Positions 56,022 through 64,000 of a stretch of 64,000 nt of DNA are shown piece after piece (position 1 is the stretch's first letter; each line of letters starts with the position of its first letter). A program made the translations under genes and the position numbers. Source of the stretch: JAIVJM01 sp963816985 (GTDB lineage Bacteria; Acidobacteriota; Blastocatellia; Pyrinomonadales; Pyrinomonadaceae). Under the pieces are notes generated by a model. That model made no database searches, was not told where the DNA came from, and was given only the letters and a program-made list of their open reading frames with translations. The DNA lies in contig CAWFMF010000004.1 in NCBI GenBank assembly GCA_963816985.1, forward strand, positions 806,001 to 870,000, given 5' to 3'.

Positions 56022-56780
56022 TTAAGGAAGCGTCACGAACGCGCTCAGGAAGTTGCGCGCGGAGTCCGTGTCGAGGCGGTAGACGACGTTGGTTGCCTTG
56101 CAGAGCGCGTCGCCGGTGATGGTCGTCCCGGCGATGATGTTGGTCTCGGTCGCGCCCGCGCCGAGGAAGTTCGGGCCGCCTGAATCGCCGAAGCACGCGC
56201 CGCTGTCGCCGGTCGCCGGGTTCTGCGAAAGGCGCAGCCACGCCGGGTTAATCGCGTTCAGCGAGGGGGTCGCGAACTCGCGCGTGTCGAGGAAGCCGAT
56301 GACGGGGCCGCCGGGTTGGTTGATGGGCTCCTGCCCGCCGTAGCCGACGACCGTGAACTTCTGGTTGACCTTCAGCCCGTCGAGCTGCCCGGCGGTCGGG
56401 AGCCGCGCCGGGGCGATGCCCTTGATCGGCTTGTCGAAGACGACGACGGCGATGTCGTGCGGGTCGCTCTGCGTCTGGTTGAACTGCGGGTCGGAGTAGA
56501 ACGTCCCCGCGTGGAGCTTCGAGTGCGAGGAGAACTCCGAGTCGAAGGTGACGAAGACGGTCGTCGTGCCGATGTTGCAGTGGGCGGCGGTGAGGAAGAC
56601 GGTCGGGGAAATCAGTGTGCCGGAGCAGTAGGGGAACGACTGCCCGTTGAAGGTTCCGACGAGCGCGCCGACGTTGGGGTGGCGGTTGCCGTCCGGCTGC
56701 CCGTAGGTGATGGCGAAGACGGTCGCGGCGAGGCAGAGTAAGAGCGCGGCGGCGAGGGCCGTGGTTTTGAGCTTGCGCAT
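56022..56780 (-). CDS. Secreted trypsin-like serine protease (S1)
   Basis: A 252-residue protein with a signal peptide (about 1-23, ATVFA). The ATG at 56780 is chosen because it gives that peptide directly. Catalytic triad: His in LTAAHCNIG, Asp in DPHDIAVVVF and Ser in CFGDSGGPNF. The fold start CSGTLISPTVFLTAAHC is classic for chymotrypsin-fold enzymes. There is little or no propeptide. The role outside the cell is unknown. It is transcribed alone toward the repeat element. Confidence 0.9.
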   Translation of the reverse strand: MRKLKTTALAAALLLCLAATVFAITYGQPDGNRHPNVGALVGTFNGQSFPYCSGTLISPTVFLTAAHCNIGTTTVFVTFDSEFSSHSKLHAGTFYSDPQFNQTQSDPHDIAVVVFDKPIKGIAPARLPTAGQLDGLKVNQKFTVVGYGGQEPINQPGGPVIGFLDTREFATPSLNAINPAWLRLSQNPATGDSGACFGDSGGPNFLGAGATETNIIAGTTITGDALCKATNVVYRLDTDSARNFLSAFVTLP

Positions 56781-56981
56781 ACGGATTCTCCTGTAAGAGG
56801 ATTGGCGCTGTCGCCTTTTGACGAAGTTTCCCGTGTGAGTTGGAGAAGAGTCCCGACCCCTTGAGATGTGCAATCGCCGGAGATTTCCGGCGTCGTCTTG
56901 ACGGGGACGCTTTCAGGGCGGGGGGATTCTACCAGCCCGCGCCGCGCGGCGGAAACCTTTCCGGCTTGCGAGTGGAGAAGC

Positions 56982-58709
56982 GTGCCGACCCCGACACTCG
57001 AACAACTGCTCGAACGACTCGACGAGTTGAAGCGCCCGACGGACGCGCGCGGACGGGCGCGCTTGAGAGTCGTGCTGGCGCAACTCACGCGGCGCAAGTT
57101 CCGCGACGCGGGCAGCCTCATCCGCTTCCACGAAATCCTCCTCTTCATGCGCGCCTACCCGCAAGGCCGCGCGCTCCTCGCGCAGACGGAAAAGATTCTC
57201 TCTTCATTCAAACAGAGAGTTGAAGAGCTGCAAGATGCCGAAGACTTCTACGAGTTCGAGCGGCCCGAAGTCTCCGGCATCAGTGGGACGGCCTTCTCGG
57301 CCATCTTCACTTACGATGTGGTGCGCTGGCTCGTCGGTCGTCATCCTTCGCACGTCCGCATAGATTGGGAAGGCTACGTTGAAGAAGGACAACTCGCCGC
57401 CGTCCTGCCGCGCCTGCTTCCGCTCGTCGAAGAGAACGCATACGTCGAGACCTACTTCCCCTTCCACGAATACCTGCGCGCCGCGCGTGGGAAGGAGCGC
57501 AACGAGCTTGCGTGGCTCGTCAAACGTTTTGAGGGCCTGAACGTCTCTCCGGTCGAGCGCGCCGCGCTCTTCGACTCTTTGCGGCTCTGGGTGCGTTGGG
57601 ACTTCGCGGACACGCGCGCCTCGCGGACGCGCATGAAGCTCCGCACTCGTCGCGTCTTTTTCCACGACGCGCCGCTCCTCACGCGCCGCGACGTTTCGCT
57701 CGCGCACGAGCTGGAAGACGAAGAGCCTCTGCCCGTCGAAAAACTCTCGCGCGCCGAAGGGACGAAACTGCTCGACGCGGGGCGCGAGACGATGACGGCG
57801 CGCTTCCGCGAGCTGCGCGGCTTCACCTACGGCGACCCGGCGACGGTGCTGCGCGCCGATGCCGGAAGAGGCGTCGAAGTCTTCATGTGGGGCTTGCCCT
57901 TCGAGCGACGCCTGCCCGTGCTCGCGTATCATTCGATGCTCGTCCTGAAGAACGGCGTGCCGTGCGGCTACGCCGAGGCGCTGACGCTCTTCGAGCGCGT
58001 GGAGGCCGGACTTAATCTCTTCTACACGTTCCGCGACGGCGAGTCGGCGTGGGTCTACGCGCGACTGCTTCGACTCTTCCGGCAGGCGCTCGGCGCGTCG
58101 GTCTTCTCGATTGACCCGTACCAGCTCGGTTTCAAGAACGAGGAGGGCATCGAGAGCGGCGCGTTCTGGTTCTACCGCAAGCTCGGCTTCCGCCCCGTCC
58201 AGCCAAGACTCGCCGCGCTCGTCGAACGAGAAGAAAGAAGGCTCGCGGCGCGACCGGGCCTTCGCACACCGGCGAAGCTTCTCCGCGAACTCTCCTCCGG
58301 CCACGTCATCTTTGAAGCGCCTTCCGCCTCTTCGCGTCTGAGGCCGGGCGAGTGGGACAGGTTCCACGTCCGCAACCTCGGCCTCGCCGTCGCCCGCCGC
58401 ATGGCCGAACGTCACGGGGGCGATGCCGCCGCACTCCGCCGCGCCTCCGCCGCGCGGGTCGCCGACGCGCTCGGCGTCAACACGTCCGACTTCGACGTTG
58501 ATGAGAGACTCGCCTTCGAGAATCTCTCCCTGCTCGCCGCGCTCGTCCCCGGTTTGAATAGTTGGACTGAGGATGAGAAGAACGCCTTCACGTACATCGT
58601 CCGCGCGAAGGCCGGGCGGGACGAGTTGAAGTACCTGCGGCTGCTGCGAAAGCACGCGAGACTGCGGGGGGCGATAATCAGGCTCGGCTCTGTACCGACT
58701 GAGCCCTGA
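56982..58709 (+). CDS. Protein of unknown function with GNAT-like segment
   Basis: A 575-residue cytoplasmic protein. The GTG at 56982 is preferred because upstream codons are in a region unlike coding sequence. The first 200 residues are helical (RRKFRDAGSLIRFHEILLFM). The middle (about 320-420) resembles the GNAT acyltransferase fold, with VPCGYAEALTLFERVEAGLN and the typical end ESGAFWFYRKLGFRPV. The C-terminal 150 residues are helical. I do not recognise the whole family. Acyl transfer is only a suggestion. Confidence 0.6.
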   Translation: MPTPTLEQLLERLDELKRPTDARGRARLRVVLAQLTRRKFRDAGSLIRFHEILLFMRAYPQGRALLAQTEKILSSFKQRVEELQDAEDFYEFERPEVSGISGTAFSAIFTYDVVRWLVGRHPSHVRIDWEGYVEEGQLAAVLPRLLPLVEENAYVETYFPFHEYLRAARGKERNELAWLVKRFEGLNVSPVERAALFDSLRLWVRWDFADTRASRTRMKLRTRRVFFHDAPLLTRRDVSLAHELEDEEPLPVEKLSRAEGTKLLDAGRETMTARFRELRGFTYGDPATVLRADAGRGVEVFMWGLPFERRLPVLAYHSMLVLKNGVPCGYAEALTLFERVEAGLNLFYTFRDGESAWVYARLLRLFRQALGASVFSIDPYQLGFKNEEGIESGAFWFYRKLGFRPVQPRLAALVEREERRLAARPGLRTPAKLLRELSSGHVIFEAPSASSRLRPGEWDRFHVRNLGLAVARRMAERHGGDAAALRRASAARVADALGVNTSDFDVDERLAFENLSLLAALVPGLNSWTEDEKNAFTYIVRAKAGRDELKYLRLLRKHARLRGAIIRLGSVPTEP

Positions 58710-58935
58710 AAGGGCTCAAGATAATAGCCGGGGGCAAGCAAACGAAGTTTGCGCCGCCCCCGGTCAGACGTAGATGAAAGAATCCGACCCTGAAGGGGTC
58801 ACACCTCAACGCGGCGGTGCGACCCCTTCAGGGTCGTAATTCTTTTCTCGCCTGTTCCGGGGGCGACGTTCAAGCGCTGGCACGCTTTCACTTGCCCCCG
58901 GCTATTATCTTCGTCCCCTGCGGGGACGGAGCGAC
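58706..58935. repeat. Convergent-junction repeat element, copy 3
   Basis: Same arms and inner hairpin as copies 1 and 2, flanked by CCCTGAAAGGG and GTCCCCTGCGGGGAC. It lies between the end of the GNAT-like gene and the end of the phosphoesterase gene. Confidence 0.9.
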
Positions 58936-58990
58936 GCGTCTTCGGCTTTTTGGACTCGCTCCGGGAATCACACACGCACTGCTTTGACCG

Positions 58991-60490
58991 TTACTTGCCT
59001 AAGAATCCCCTGACCTTCGATTTGACGTAGACGGAGGCTTCCTCCCTCGTCTTGTGGACGGGGACAGCCGCCGCGAGGCGACCGGCGGCGAGGGCCTTGA
59101 TGTGCTCTTTGACGTTGCCTGTGGTCGGGAGGTGCGCGGCGGCGGCGACGAGCGAGCGTTGGTATTCGGAGGGCGGGGCGTTGAGCTGCGCTTCGACCTC
59201 GGCGTCCGAAGGCTCGTAGGGAATCGCTTCGACGTGGCGCGGGCCGTCGTTGTCCGGCCCCTTGAGCGTGAGCGCGCTTTCGAGGTCGGGGGCGACGGCG
59301 TCGCGCGCGGAGAGAGGCCCGCCGAGCTTGAAGCACTTCCTGAGCGTGGCGATGATCGAGGTGTGGTCGAAGGGGTAAGGCGGCCCCTCGTGCGGGAGCC
59401 TCTGGTTCGGCACGGGCCGGAAGACGGTGCCCTCCTGAACGTAAGGCGAGATGATGACCGCCGGGACGCGCACGCCGTAGCGGTCGAAGGTGAAATGTTC
59501 CGGGTCGTAACGGTCGGGCGAGACGGCGCGCGGCGGCGGGACGTGGTCGTAGCAGCCGCCGTGCTCGTCGTAGGTAATGACGAGCAGGGTCTTCTTCCAG
59601 TGCGGCGAGTTGCGGAGCGTGTTGTAAACGTCGGCGATGAGCTGCTCGCCGAGGCGCACGTCGTGCGGCGGGTGCTGGTCGGTCGGGAGCGTCCTTAAGA
59701 TAGGGTCGGGGAAGAAGCGCGGCTCGATGAAGGAGTACGAGGGGAGCCGCCCGCGCGCGGCGTCACGTTTGAACGTGTGGCGCTCCAGCGGGTCGTCGTA
59801 GAAGTGGAAGTGGTCGGCGTGGAACCAGAGCCGCGCGAGCGTCAGGGACTGCGGGAAGTCTTGAAAGTAGACTCTCCACTTGCGGTCGAAGCGGCAGGTC
59901 TTGAACCGCTCGAAGATTGAGCGCATGAGGTAGGGGAAGTGGAAGGGCTCGTTGTTGACGTAGCCGCGCGCCGTGGAGGTGTGCGTGAAGAAGCGGTTGG
60001 GCCACGTCTGGCAGGGGGCCGAGGCGTGCCACTGGTCGGAGACGGCGAAGGAGCGCGCGAGGCGGCTCAAGGCCGGAACCTGCTCCGGCACGAAGTAGTG
60101 CATGATGGCCTGCGGGCTGAACTGCTCGCCGGTCAGAGCCGCTTGCGCGAAGTAGTTGTTGACGAAGCCGTCCATCTTCGGCACGCCTTCGACCGGCGCG
60201 TCGAGGCCGAACTGCTGCTCGTTCATGTCCGTGAACAACTCGCCCGGATCGGGCGTCGGAATCGTCCACGGCGACTGCGGCGGGCTGCTCTCGTTCCACG
60301 CGTAAACCTGCTGCGGCGGGCCGCCGGGCGGGTCGAAGGGGTTGGACGCGCCGACGAGCAGGCCCTCGAAGTGCTGCCCGCGCGGGGCCGGGTGCGACGG
60401 CCCGTAGAGCGTGCCGAGGATGTTGTCGAACGAGCGGTTCTCCAACATCAGGACGACGACGTGCTTAATCTTCTCGGTGAGGATGCTCAT
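58991..60490 (-). CDS. Phosphoesterase (phospholipase C/acid phosphatase AcpA family)
   Basis: A 499-residue alkaline-phosphatase-fold enzyme. It has the family start IKHVVVLMLENRSFDNILG, then QAIMHYFVPEQVPALSRLAR, the metal-binding VSDQWHASAPCQTWPNRFF and LVITYDEHGGCYDHVPPPR, and FDHTSIIATLRKCF. These enzymes hydrolyse phosphate esters such as phosphatidylcholine. The ATG at 60490 is directly followed by the family motif, so no signal peptide is present, which is unusual for a family that is usually exported. It is the last gene of an operon with a small dehydrogenase subunit and a GMC oxidoreductase. Confidence 0.85.
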   Translation of the reverse strand: MSILTEKIKHVVVLMLENRSFDNILGTLYGPSHPAPRGQHFEGLLVGASNPFDPPGGPPQQVYAWNESSPPQSPWTIPTPDPGELFTDMNEQQFGLDAPVEGVPKMDGFVNNYFAQAALTGEQFSPQAIMHYFVPEQVPALSRLARSFAVSDQWHASAPCQTWPNRFFTHTSTARGYVNNEPFHFPYLMRSIFERFKTCRFDRKWRVYFQDFPQSLTLARLWFHADHFHFYDDPLERHTFKRDAARGRLPSYSFIEPRFFPDPILRTLPTDQHPPHDVRLGEQLIADVYNTLRNSPHWKKTLLVITYDEHGGCYDHVPPPRAVSPDRYDPEHFTFDRYGVRVPAVIISPYVQEGTVFRPVPNQRLPHEGPPYPFDHTSIIATLRKCFKLGGPLSARDAVAPDLESALTLKGPDNDGPRHVEAIPYEPSDAEVEAQLNAPPSEYQRSLVAAAAHLPTTGNVKEHIKALAAGRLAAAVPVHKTREEASVYVKSKVRGFLGK

Positions 60491-60498
60491 CTCTCGAC

Positions 60499-61014
60499 CT
60501 ACTGCTCGACCGGGCGCGGGTCGTTCGTCCGCCACGGCACGGGCTGCGGCGAAGGCGGCGGGGGCGGAGTGCCGCCGAGGATTTCGGGGTGGTCAACGCT
60601 CACGCCCGCGTAGTGGATTTCGGGCCACGTCACCTCGCTCGCGTAGTAGGCGGAGGCGGCGATGTTGACGCACGCGGCGTAGAGGTTGCGGAACTGCTGG
60701 ACGCCGCTCCGGCTCATCCTGTCTAAGACTTTTTGACGGTCGGCCAGCGAGAGGTACGAGAAGCCGCGCAACGTGTGCCCGAAGAAGAGGCTGACGATGA
60801 AGCCCTCCATCGCCTTCATCCCCTGCTTGAGCGCGTCGCGCTGCGCGCGCCGCTGGTAGCCCACGTAGTCGTCAATCATCGGGATGAAGTTCGGGACTTT
60901 CAGACGGAGCGTGTCGCCGACGACCGCCTCCGCCGCCGCGAAGATGACGTAGGCCGTGTCGGGTTCGAGGAACTTGAGCTTCGACTCGTCAATCTGTATC
61001 AACTTCTTCGGCAT
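60499..61014 (-). CDS. Gluconate 2-dehydrogenase subunit 3-like small subunit
   Basis: A 171-residue helical protein in the position and size of the gamma subunit of membrane FAD dehydrogenases. Motifs: FLEPDTAYVIFAAAEAVVG, VPNFIPMIDDYVGYQRRAQR, LFFGHTLRGFSYLSLADR. The ATG overlaps the TGA of the GMC gene (ATGA). The usual Tat signal of this family is missing. It ends in a Pro-rich tail (TPPPPPSPQPVP). Confidence 0.75.
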   Translation of the reverse strand: MPKKLIQIDESKLKFLEPDTAYVIFAAAEAVVGDTLRLKVPNFIPMIDDYVGYQRRAQRDALKQGMKAMEGFIVSLFFGHTLRGFSYLSLADRQKVLDRMSRSGVQQFRNLYAACVNIAASAYYASEVTWPEIHYAGVSVDHPEILGGTPPPPPSPQPVPWRTNDPRPVEQ

Positions 61015-62627
61015 CACAGACCCTCCCACGGCAGAGGCCCGCCCGTCTGCTGGTGCAGCTCGAAGGGCTTGCCGTACTTCGTGCAGATGTGCTTCGAGGC
61101 GCGCAGAGCCATCGCGTAGATTGTGACCTGCGGGTTCGCGCCGAGGCCCGTCGGGAAGACCGAGGCGTCCGCCACCCACGCGTTCGTCGTCTCGCGCAGA
61201 CCGAACTCCGGGTTGACGACCGTGCTCTTCGCGTCCGCGCCCATCCGGCAGCCGCCCATCACGTGGACGGTGAAGATGGTCGCGCGCTGCGGCTCGAAAG
61301 AGACGGAGTCGAGGAGCTTCAAGTCGGCGAGCGTCTTGATTTCGAGCGAGGGGTTGGTGAAGTGGTAGACGGAGGTCGCGCCCGCGGCGAGGTGAATCTT
61401 CGTCATCTCGACGAGGCTCCGGCGCATCGCCTCGGCGTTCTTCGGCGCGAGCTTGTACTCCATCTCCGGGTCTTTGTACTTGTCGAGCGTGACGGTCCCG
61501 TACTCCTGCCTGGCCTCGAACCCGGTCGTGTGGTGCGCGTACATGATCGCGCCCGAAGGGTAATACTCGCGCATGATGCGTTCGAGCTTCTGCCCGTAGT
61601 CGAACGTCGCGGCGGCGCTCAGGACGGGGAAGAACGAGCCGGTCTCGATGAGGTAGCCGGTCGGCCCCGCCTCGAACTGCTTGCTCATCATGTTGTCGGG
61701 GACGCCGTAGGCGGGGTGCGTCAGTCCGGGGTAGCGACCGATGCAGATCGTCACCGGGTGGATGTGCGTCCGCTTGCCGACCTGCCCGTTCGGGTTGAGG
61801 TTCGAGCGCAGCAGGATTGCCGGAGTGCCGACCGCGCCCGCCGCGAGCACCACGCCGACCTTCGGGCGGACGACGAGCTTGTGCTGTGTCGGCTGCGTGA
61901 ACTGGTCGAGGAAAGTGGCGTGCACTTCCTTTATCTCCGTCCCGACTTTAACGAGGTGGCTGACCTTCGTGTCGGTGTAGACGCTTGCGCCTTTGGCGAT
62001 GGCCGCCGGGAGCCACGTCACGATGCCGCTCTGCTTGCGGTCGTAGGGACAGCCCACGCCGCAGCTCCCGCACTCGCGGCAGTTGTGCGTGTTGTTGGGC
62101 AGCACAGACCAGTGATAGTTGAGCGCCGTGCAGCCGCGGATGAGCGCCTGCGCGGAAGAGTTGAAGCGGTCGTTGCGGTTGATGTGGAGGAAGTTGACGA
62201 CCTCCCTCATGTACGGCTCAAGGTTCTCCATCGTGAAGTGGAGGCCGAACTCGTTGCGCCAGAACTCGATGGTCTCCTTGCGCGGCGGCAGGCACGCAGA
62301 CCAGTTGACGGTCGTCCCGCCGCCGAGGCAGCGGCCCTGCAAGACCTTCACGCCGCCGTCGCTCGTCAGACGCGCCGCGCCCTCCTGATAGAGCGTCTTG
62401 TACATGTCGAACTCGCGCTCGGTGAAGGTCGGACGGACGTGCGCGTCGCCGCCGTGGCCCTTGCCCTTCGGGATGTTCGGCCCCTCTTCGAGCACGAGCA
62501 CGTTGAAGCCCGCCTCCGAGAGCTTGAGCGCGCACACGCCGCCGCCCGCGCCGGAGCCGACGACGCAGAAGTCCGGCTCCAGCGTCCGCCCGCCCGTCAG
62601 CGTGCGCCCCTCAACAATCTCGCCCAT
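61014..62627 (-). CDS. GMC-family FAD oxidoreductase
   Basis: A 537-residue flavoenzyme. FAD site CVVGSGAGGGVCALKLSEAG, GGGTTVNWSACLPP, a Cys cluster NCRECGSCGVGCPYDRKQSG as in long-chain alcohol oxidase-like members, and the C-terminal signature MGGCRMGADAKSTVVNPEFG with VADASVFPTGLGANPQVTI. The ATG at 62627 follows AAGGAGGAG. With the small subunit it forms a probable dehydrogenase that oxidises an alcohol or sugar; no cytochrome subunit is encoded nearby. Substrate unknown. Confidence 0.88.
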   Translation of the reverse strand: MGEIVEGRTLTGGRTLEPDFCVVGSGAGGGVCALKLSEAGFNVLVLEEGPNIPKGKGHGGDAHVRPTFTEREFDMYKTLYQEGAARLTSDGGVKVLQGRCLGGGTTVNWSACLPPRKETIEFWRNEFGLHFTMENLEPYMREVVNFLHINRNDRFNSSAQALIRGCTALNYHWSVLPNNTHNCRECGSCGVGCPYDRKQSGIVTWLPAAIAKGASVYTDTKVSHLVKVGTEIKEVHATFLDQFTQPTQHKLVVRPKVGVVLAAGAVGTPAILLRSNLNPNGQVGKRTHIHPVTICIGRYPGLTHPAYGVPDNMMSKQFEAGPTGYLIETGSFFPVLSAAATFDYGQKLERIMREYYPSGAIMYAHHTTGFEARQEYGTVTLDKYKDPEMEYKLAPKNAEAMRRSLVEMTKIHLAAGATSVYHFTNPSLEIKTLADLKLLDSVSFEPQRATIFTVHVMGGCRMGADAKSTVVNPEFGLRETTNAWVADASVFPTGLGANPQVTIYAMALRASKHICTKYGKPFELHQQTGGPLPWEGL

Positions 62628-62842
62628 GCAACTCCTCCTTTTCGTGCGCCGCTTTCCGGGGCCGCACGTCGAAGCCGAAGAATTCCGCAGGGATGGATTT
62701 GATAAACGAACTGCGTGAGGCCGACGAGGGGACAAGGACAAAGGCTCTCGCCGGCACGACTTGAACCCGCAAGGCGCGCTCACTCTAATCCCGTTCCAAC
62801 CGCCGGTCAAGAAAAGTTTACGAAGCCGACTTCGACTCCCCT

Positions 62843-63355
62843 TCAGCCGGGAACGATTAACTTCGACGGCGGCAGCATCGCCGCCTTGCCACGGTGCTGC
62901 CAGCAGCGACCAGTCCCGCGCACGCGCCGCTGGCACGGCGTCCCCTTCTGCGTCCGCGCGCCGCACATCGAGACGACCTCCGACGCTTCCGTCGGCCTCT
63001 CGCCGCTCGTCCCGTCCGGCCCGTAGCGCGTCTCTTGAGGAGGAGGCGAGACACCCGCGCCTTCATCCTTTTCCACCGCGCCCGCTGACGTTTGCAAGGC
63101 GTTCGATGAGAGAGGCGCGACGTTCGTACCTCCGCGCTCGACGATGAGCAAAGGAGCCGTCGGCGTCCGCCCGCCGCGACTCCCGAAGGCGAAGCCGAGG
63201 ACGAAGACCGTCGCGCACAACACGAGCGGCGCGGCGATTCTTCTCTTCCGAAATCGTCGCCCGCACGTCGCGCAAAATCGCCTGCTCGTCCACAAACGCC
63301 AACGCGCGCGCACGACGCGCTCGCCGCACTCGGCGCAAAAGTTCGGCCTGTACAT
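62843..63355 (-). CDS. Zinc-ribbon membrane protein with Cys/His-rich tail
   Basis: A 170-residue protein. The N-terminus has two CXXC pairs (FCAECGERVVRARW and RRFCATCGRRFRKRR), a zinc ribbon. A single membrane span follows (APLVLCATVFVLGFAFG), then a Pro/Thr/Gly-rich region and a C-terminal motif CGARTQKGTPCQRRV with GRCWQHRGK, a CxxxT...GxPCxxxV...GxCxxH pattern that could bind another metal. The ATG at 63355 is chosen to give the ribbon its full start. It is probably a membrane-anchored regulatory or binding protein; no function is known. Confidence 0.65.
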   Translation of the reverse strand: MYRPNFCAECGERVVRARWRLWTSRRFCATCGRRFRKRRIAAPLVLCATVFVLGFAFGSRGGRTPTAPLLIVERGGTNVAPLSSNALQTSAGAVEKDEGAGVSPPPQETRYGPDGTSGERPTEASEVVSMCGARTQKGTPCQRRVRGTGRCWQHRGKAAMLPPSKLIVPG

Positions 63356-63685
63356 CGCTCCCGTCTCCTTCGTCCGCAGTGTGTGTTGATGACGTGTTAG
63401 AGCACCATCCGAGAGACTCGGCGCGCGGGGCGGCGCGCGAGGCAGGCGGTTCATTGAGCGGCTTTGGGCCGGAGGGTTGCCGCGCATTATACGCCCGCGC
63501 GCGTGCGTTTCGACGAAGGAATTTTTATCCCCATTCAAACCGTGCGTTGCACGCCGTTGCACACACGGAACGCACGTGTTATAGTCTTTCGCGCTCCCGA
63601 AGAGACCACGGACGCCGTGTGTCAACGCCTCGAAGGCGAAGCCGTCGGCGTCTCTCCTGCGTCCCGCGAAGCCCCGTGTGATTCC
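63356..63685. other. Divergent intergenic region
   Basis: Holds a clear + strand promoter (63557-63585) and no gene I can support. Translation frames through it lack ribosome sites. Confidence 0.4.
63557..63585 (+). promoter_or_regulatory. Sigma-70 type promoter of the edge gene
   Basis: TTGCAC and TATAGT separated by 17 bases; the hexamers match four and five of six consensus bases. It is about 100 bases before the ATG at 63686. Confidence 0.6.
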
Positions 63686-64000
63686 ATGAGCCTGCGACTT
63701 TACTGCAACCGCTACGGGCATTTTAAAGACGCGCTCGTATGTTCCGTGAGCTGCGTGTACCGCACGCGCTGCAACGACTTCGCGCTCTTCTACGACGACC
63801 ACCGCGCGGAGGTGGACGCGCTCGTCGGCGACTACTACGCCGGACGGCGCGAGCAGTCGGAAGCGCCCGCGTCCCCTTCGCGGCGCGACGCGGCGCTCGT
63901 CCACATCGCCCCCGTGGCGAGGCCCGAAGCGCTGCGCAAGCTGATTAGTCTGGAGGTTTTGAGAGTCATGGCCGATAACCTTTTCATCTGGATAGACAAG
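63686..64000 (+). CDS. Cys-rich protein, partial at the right edge
   Basis: The first 105 codons of a gene that runs off the window. The N-terminus RLYCNRYGHFKDALVCSVSC then VYRTRCNDF gives four cysteines at zinc-finger-like spacing. The middle is charged and the last part (ALRKLISLEVLRVMADNLFI) looks helical. A strong promoter precedes it. The family is not recognised. Confidence 0.5.
   Translation, partial: MSLRLYCNRYGHFKDALVCSVSCVYRTRCNDFALFYDDHRAEVDALVGDYYAGRREQSEAPASPSRRDAALVHIAPVARPEALRKLISLEVLRVMADNLFIWIDK

Noticed and set aside
62741..62815. A possible minus-strand tRNA (GGTTCAAGTC T-arm look-alike)
   Set aside because: The 3' part resembles a T-arm, but no matching acceptor, D-arm or anticodon stem can be built upstream.

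Overview
The window looks like chromosome from a member of the Acidobacteriota, probably class Blastocatellia. The support is high G+C (about two thirds by eye), a protein with the acidobacterial 'VWFA-related' domain, a tricorn-type protease, a WD40-caspase protein, an RsbRST stressosome module and many intergenic hairpin repeats. The assignment is inferred from gene content; there is no rRNA here to test it.

Layout. 1-2.5 kb: a TGGGYCA repeat patch, a coupled XRE regulator pair, a 21-bp phased AATT array and two small proteins. 2.8-8.9 kb: a signalling operon with rsbR, rsbS, rsbT, an RsbT-RsbX fusion and an RsbT-histidine kinase fusion, followed by mpl (frameshifted). 9-17.1 kb: tricorn-like protease, DICT protein, phosphotransacetylase (frameshifted), VWFA-related protein and an HD-GYP response regulator. 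17.3 kb: tRNA-Leu(CAA) with promoter and terminator. 18-25 kb: a sugar cluster with glycosyltransferase, UDP-galactopyranose mutase, GH1-RmlD fusion (frameshifted) and GH2. 25-28.5 kb: PilZ protein and citrate synthase. 28.8-33.5 kb: PhyH dioxygenase, a secreted protein with kinase-like motifs and a six-haem cytochrome. 33.7-41.2 kb: an AT-richer NYN/OST-HTH gene, a methyltransferase, a divergent Hsp70 with GrpE-like and J-like partners, and a creatininase-family amidase. 41.4-48.6 kb: a molybdoenzyme locus (FeS-NrfD fusion, catalytic subunit, TorD chaperone) with a YdeI-like gene, a small membrane gene and a mazEF-type pair lying inside it. 48.7-55.8 kb: N-degron genes aat, clpS and clpA (internal amber codon) around a WD40-caspase gene. 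56-64 kb: trypsin-like protease, an unknown protein, a phosphoesterase/small-subunit/GMC-oxidoreductase operon, a zinc-ribbon membrane protein and a partial Cys-rich gene at the right edge.

The strongest signal not explained by genes is the repeat landscape. One class of hairpins, built from short TGA-containing words, fills nine same-direction gene junctions; in most, it starts at or inside the upstream stop codon and ends a few bases before the next start codon. A second class sits mostly at convergent gene ends: three copies of a roughly 230-bp element with ATAATAGCCGGGGGCAAG arms, two copies of a GTAGGGGCAGGGC element and one double hairpin. Separately, the array at 888-1228 keeps an AATT core in exact 21-bp register for at least 16 units.

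Four otherwise well-conserved genes are broken (three by one extra base, one by an in-frame TAG). Either the assembly has errors or these genes are decaying; the sequence alone cannot decide.
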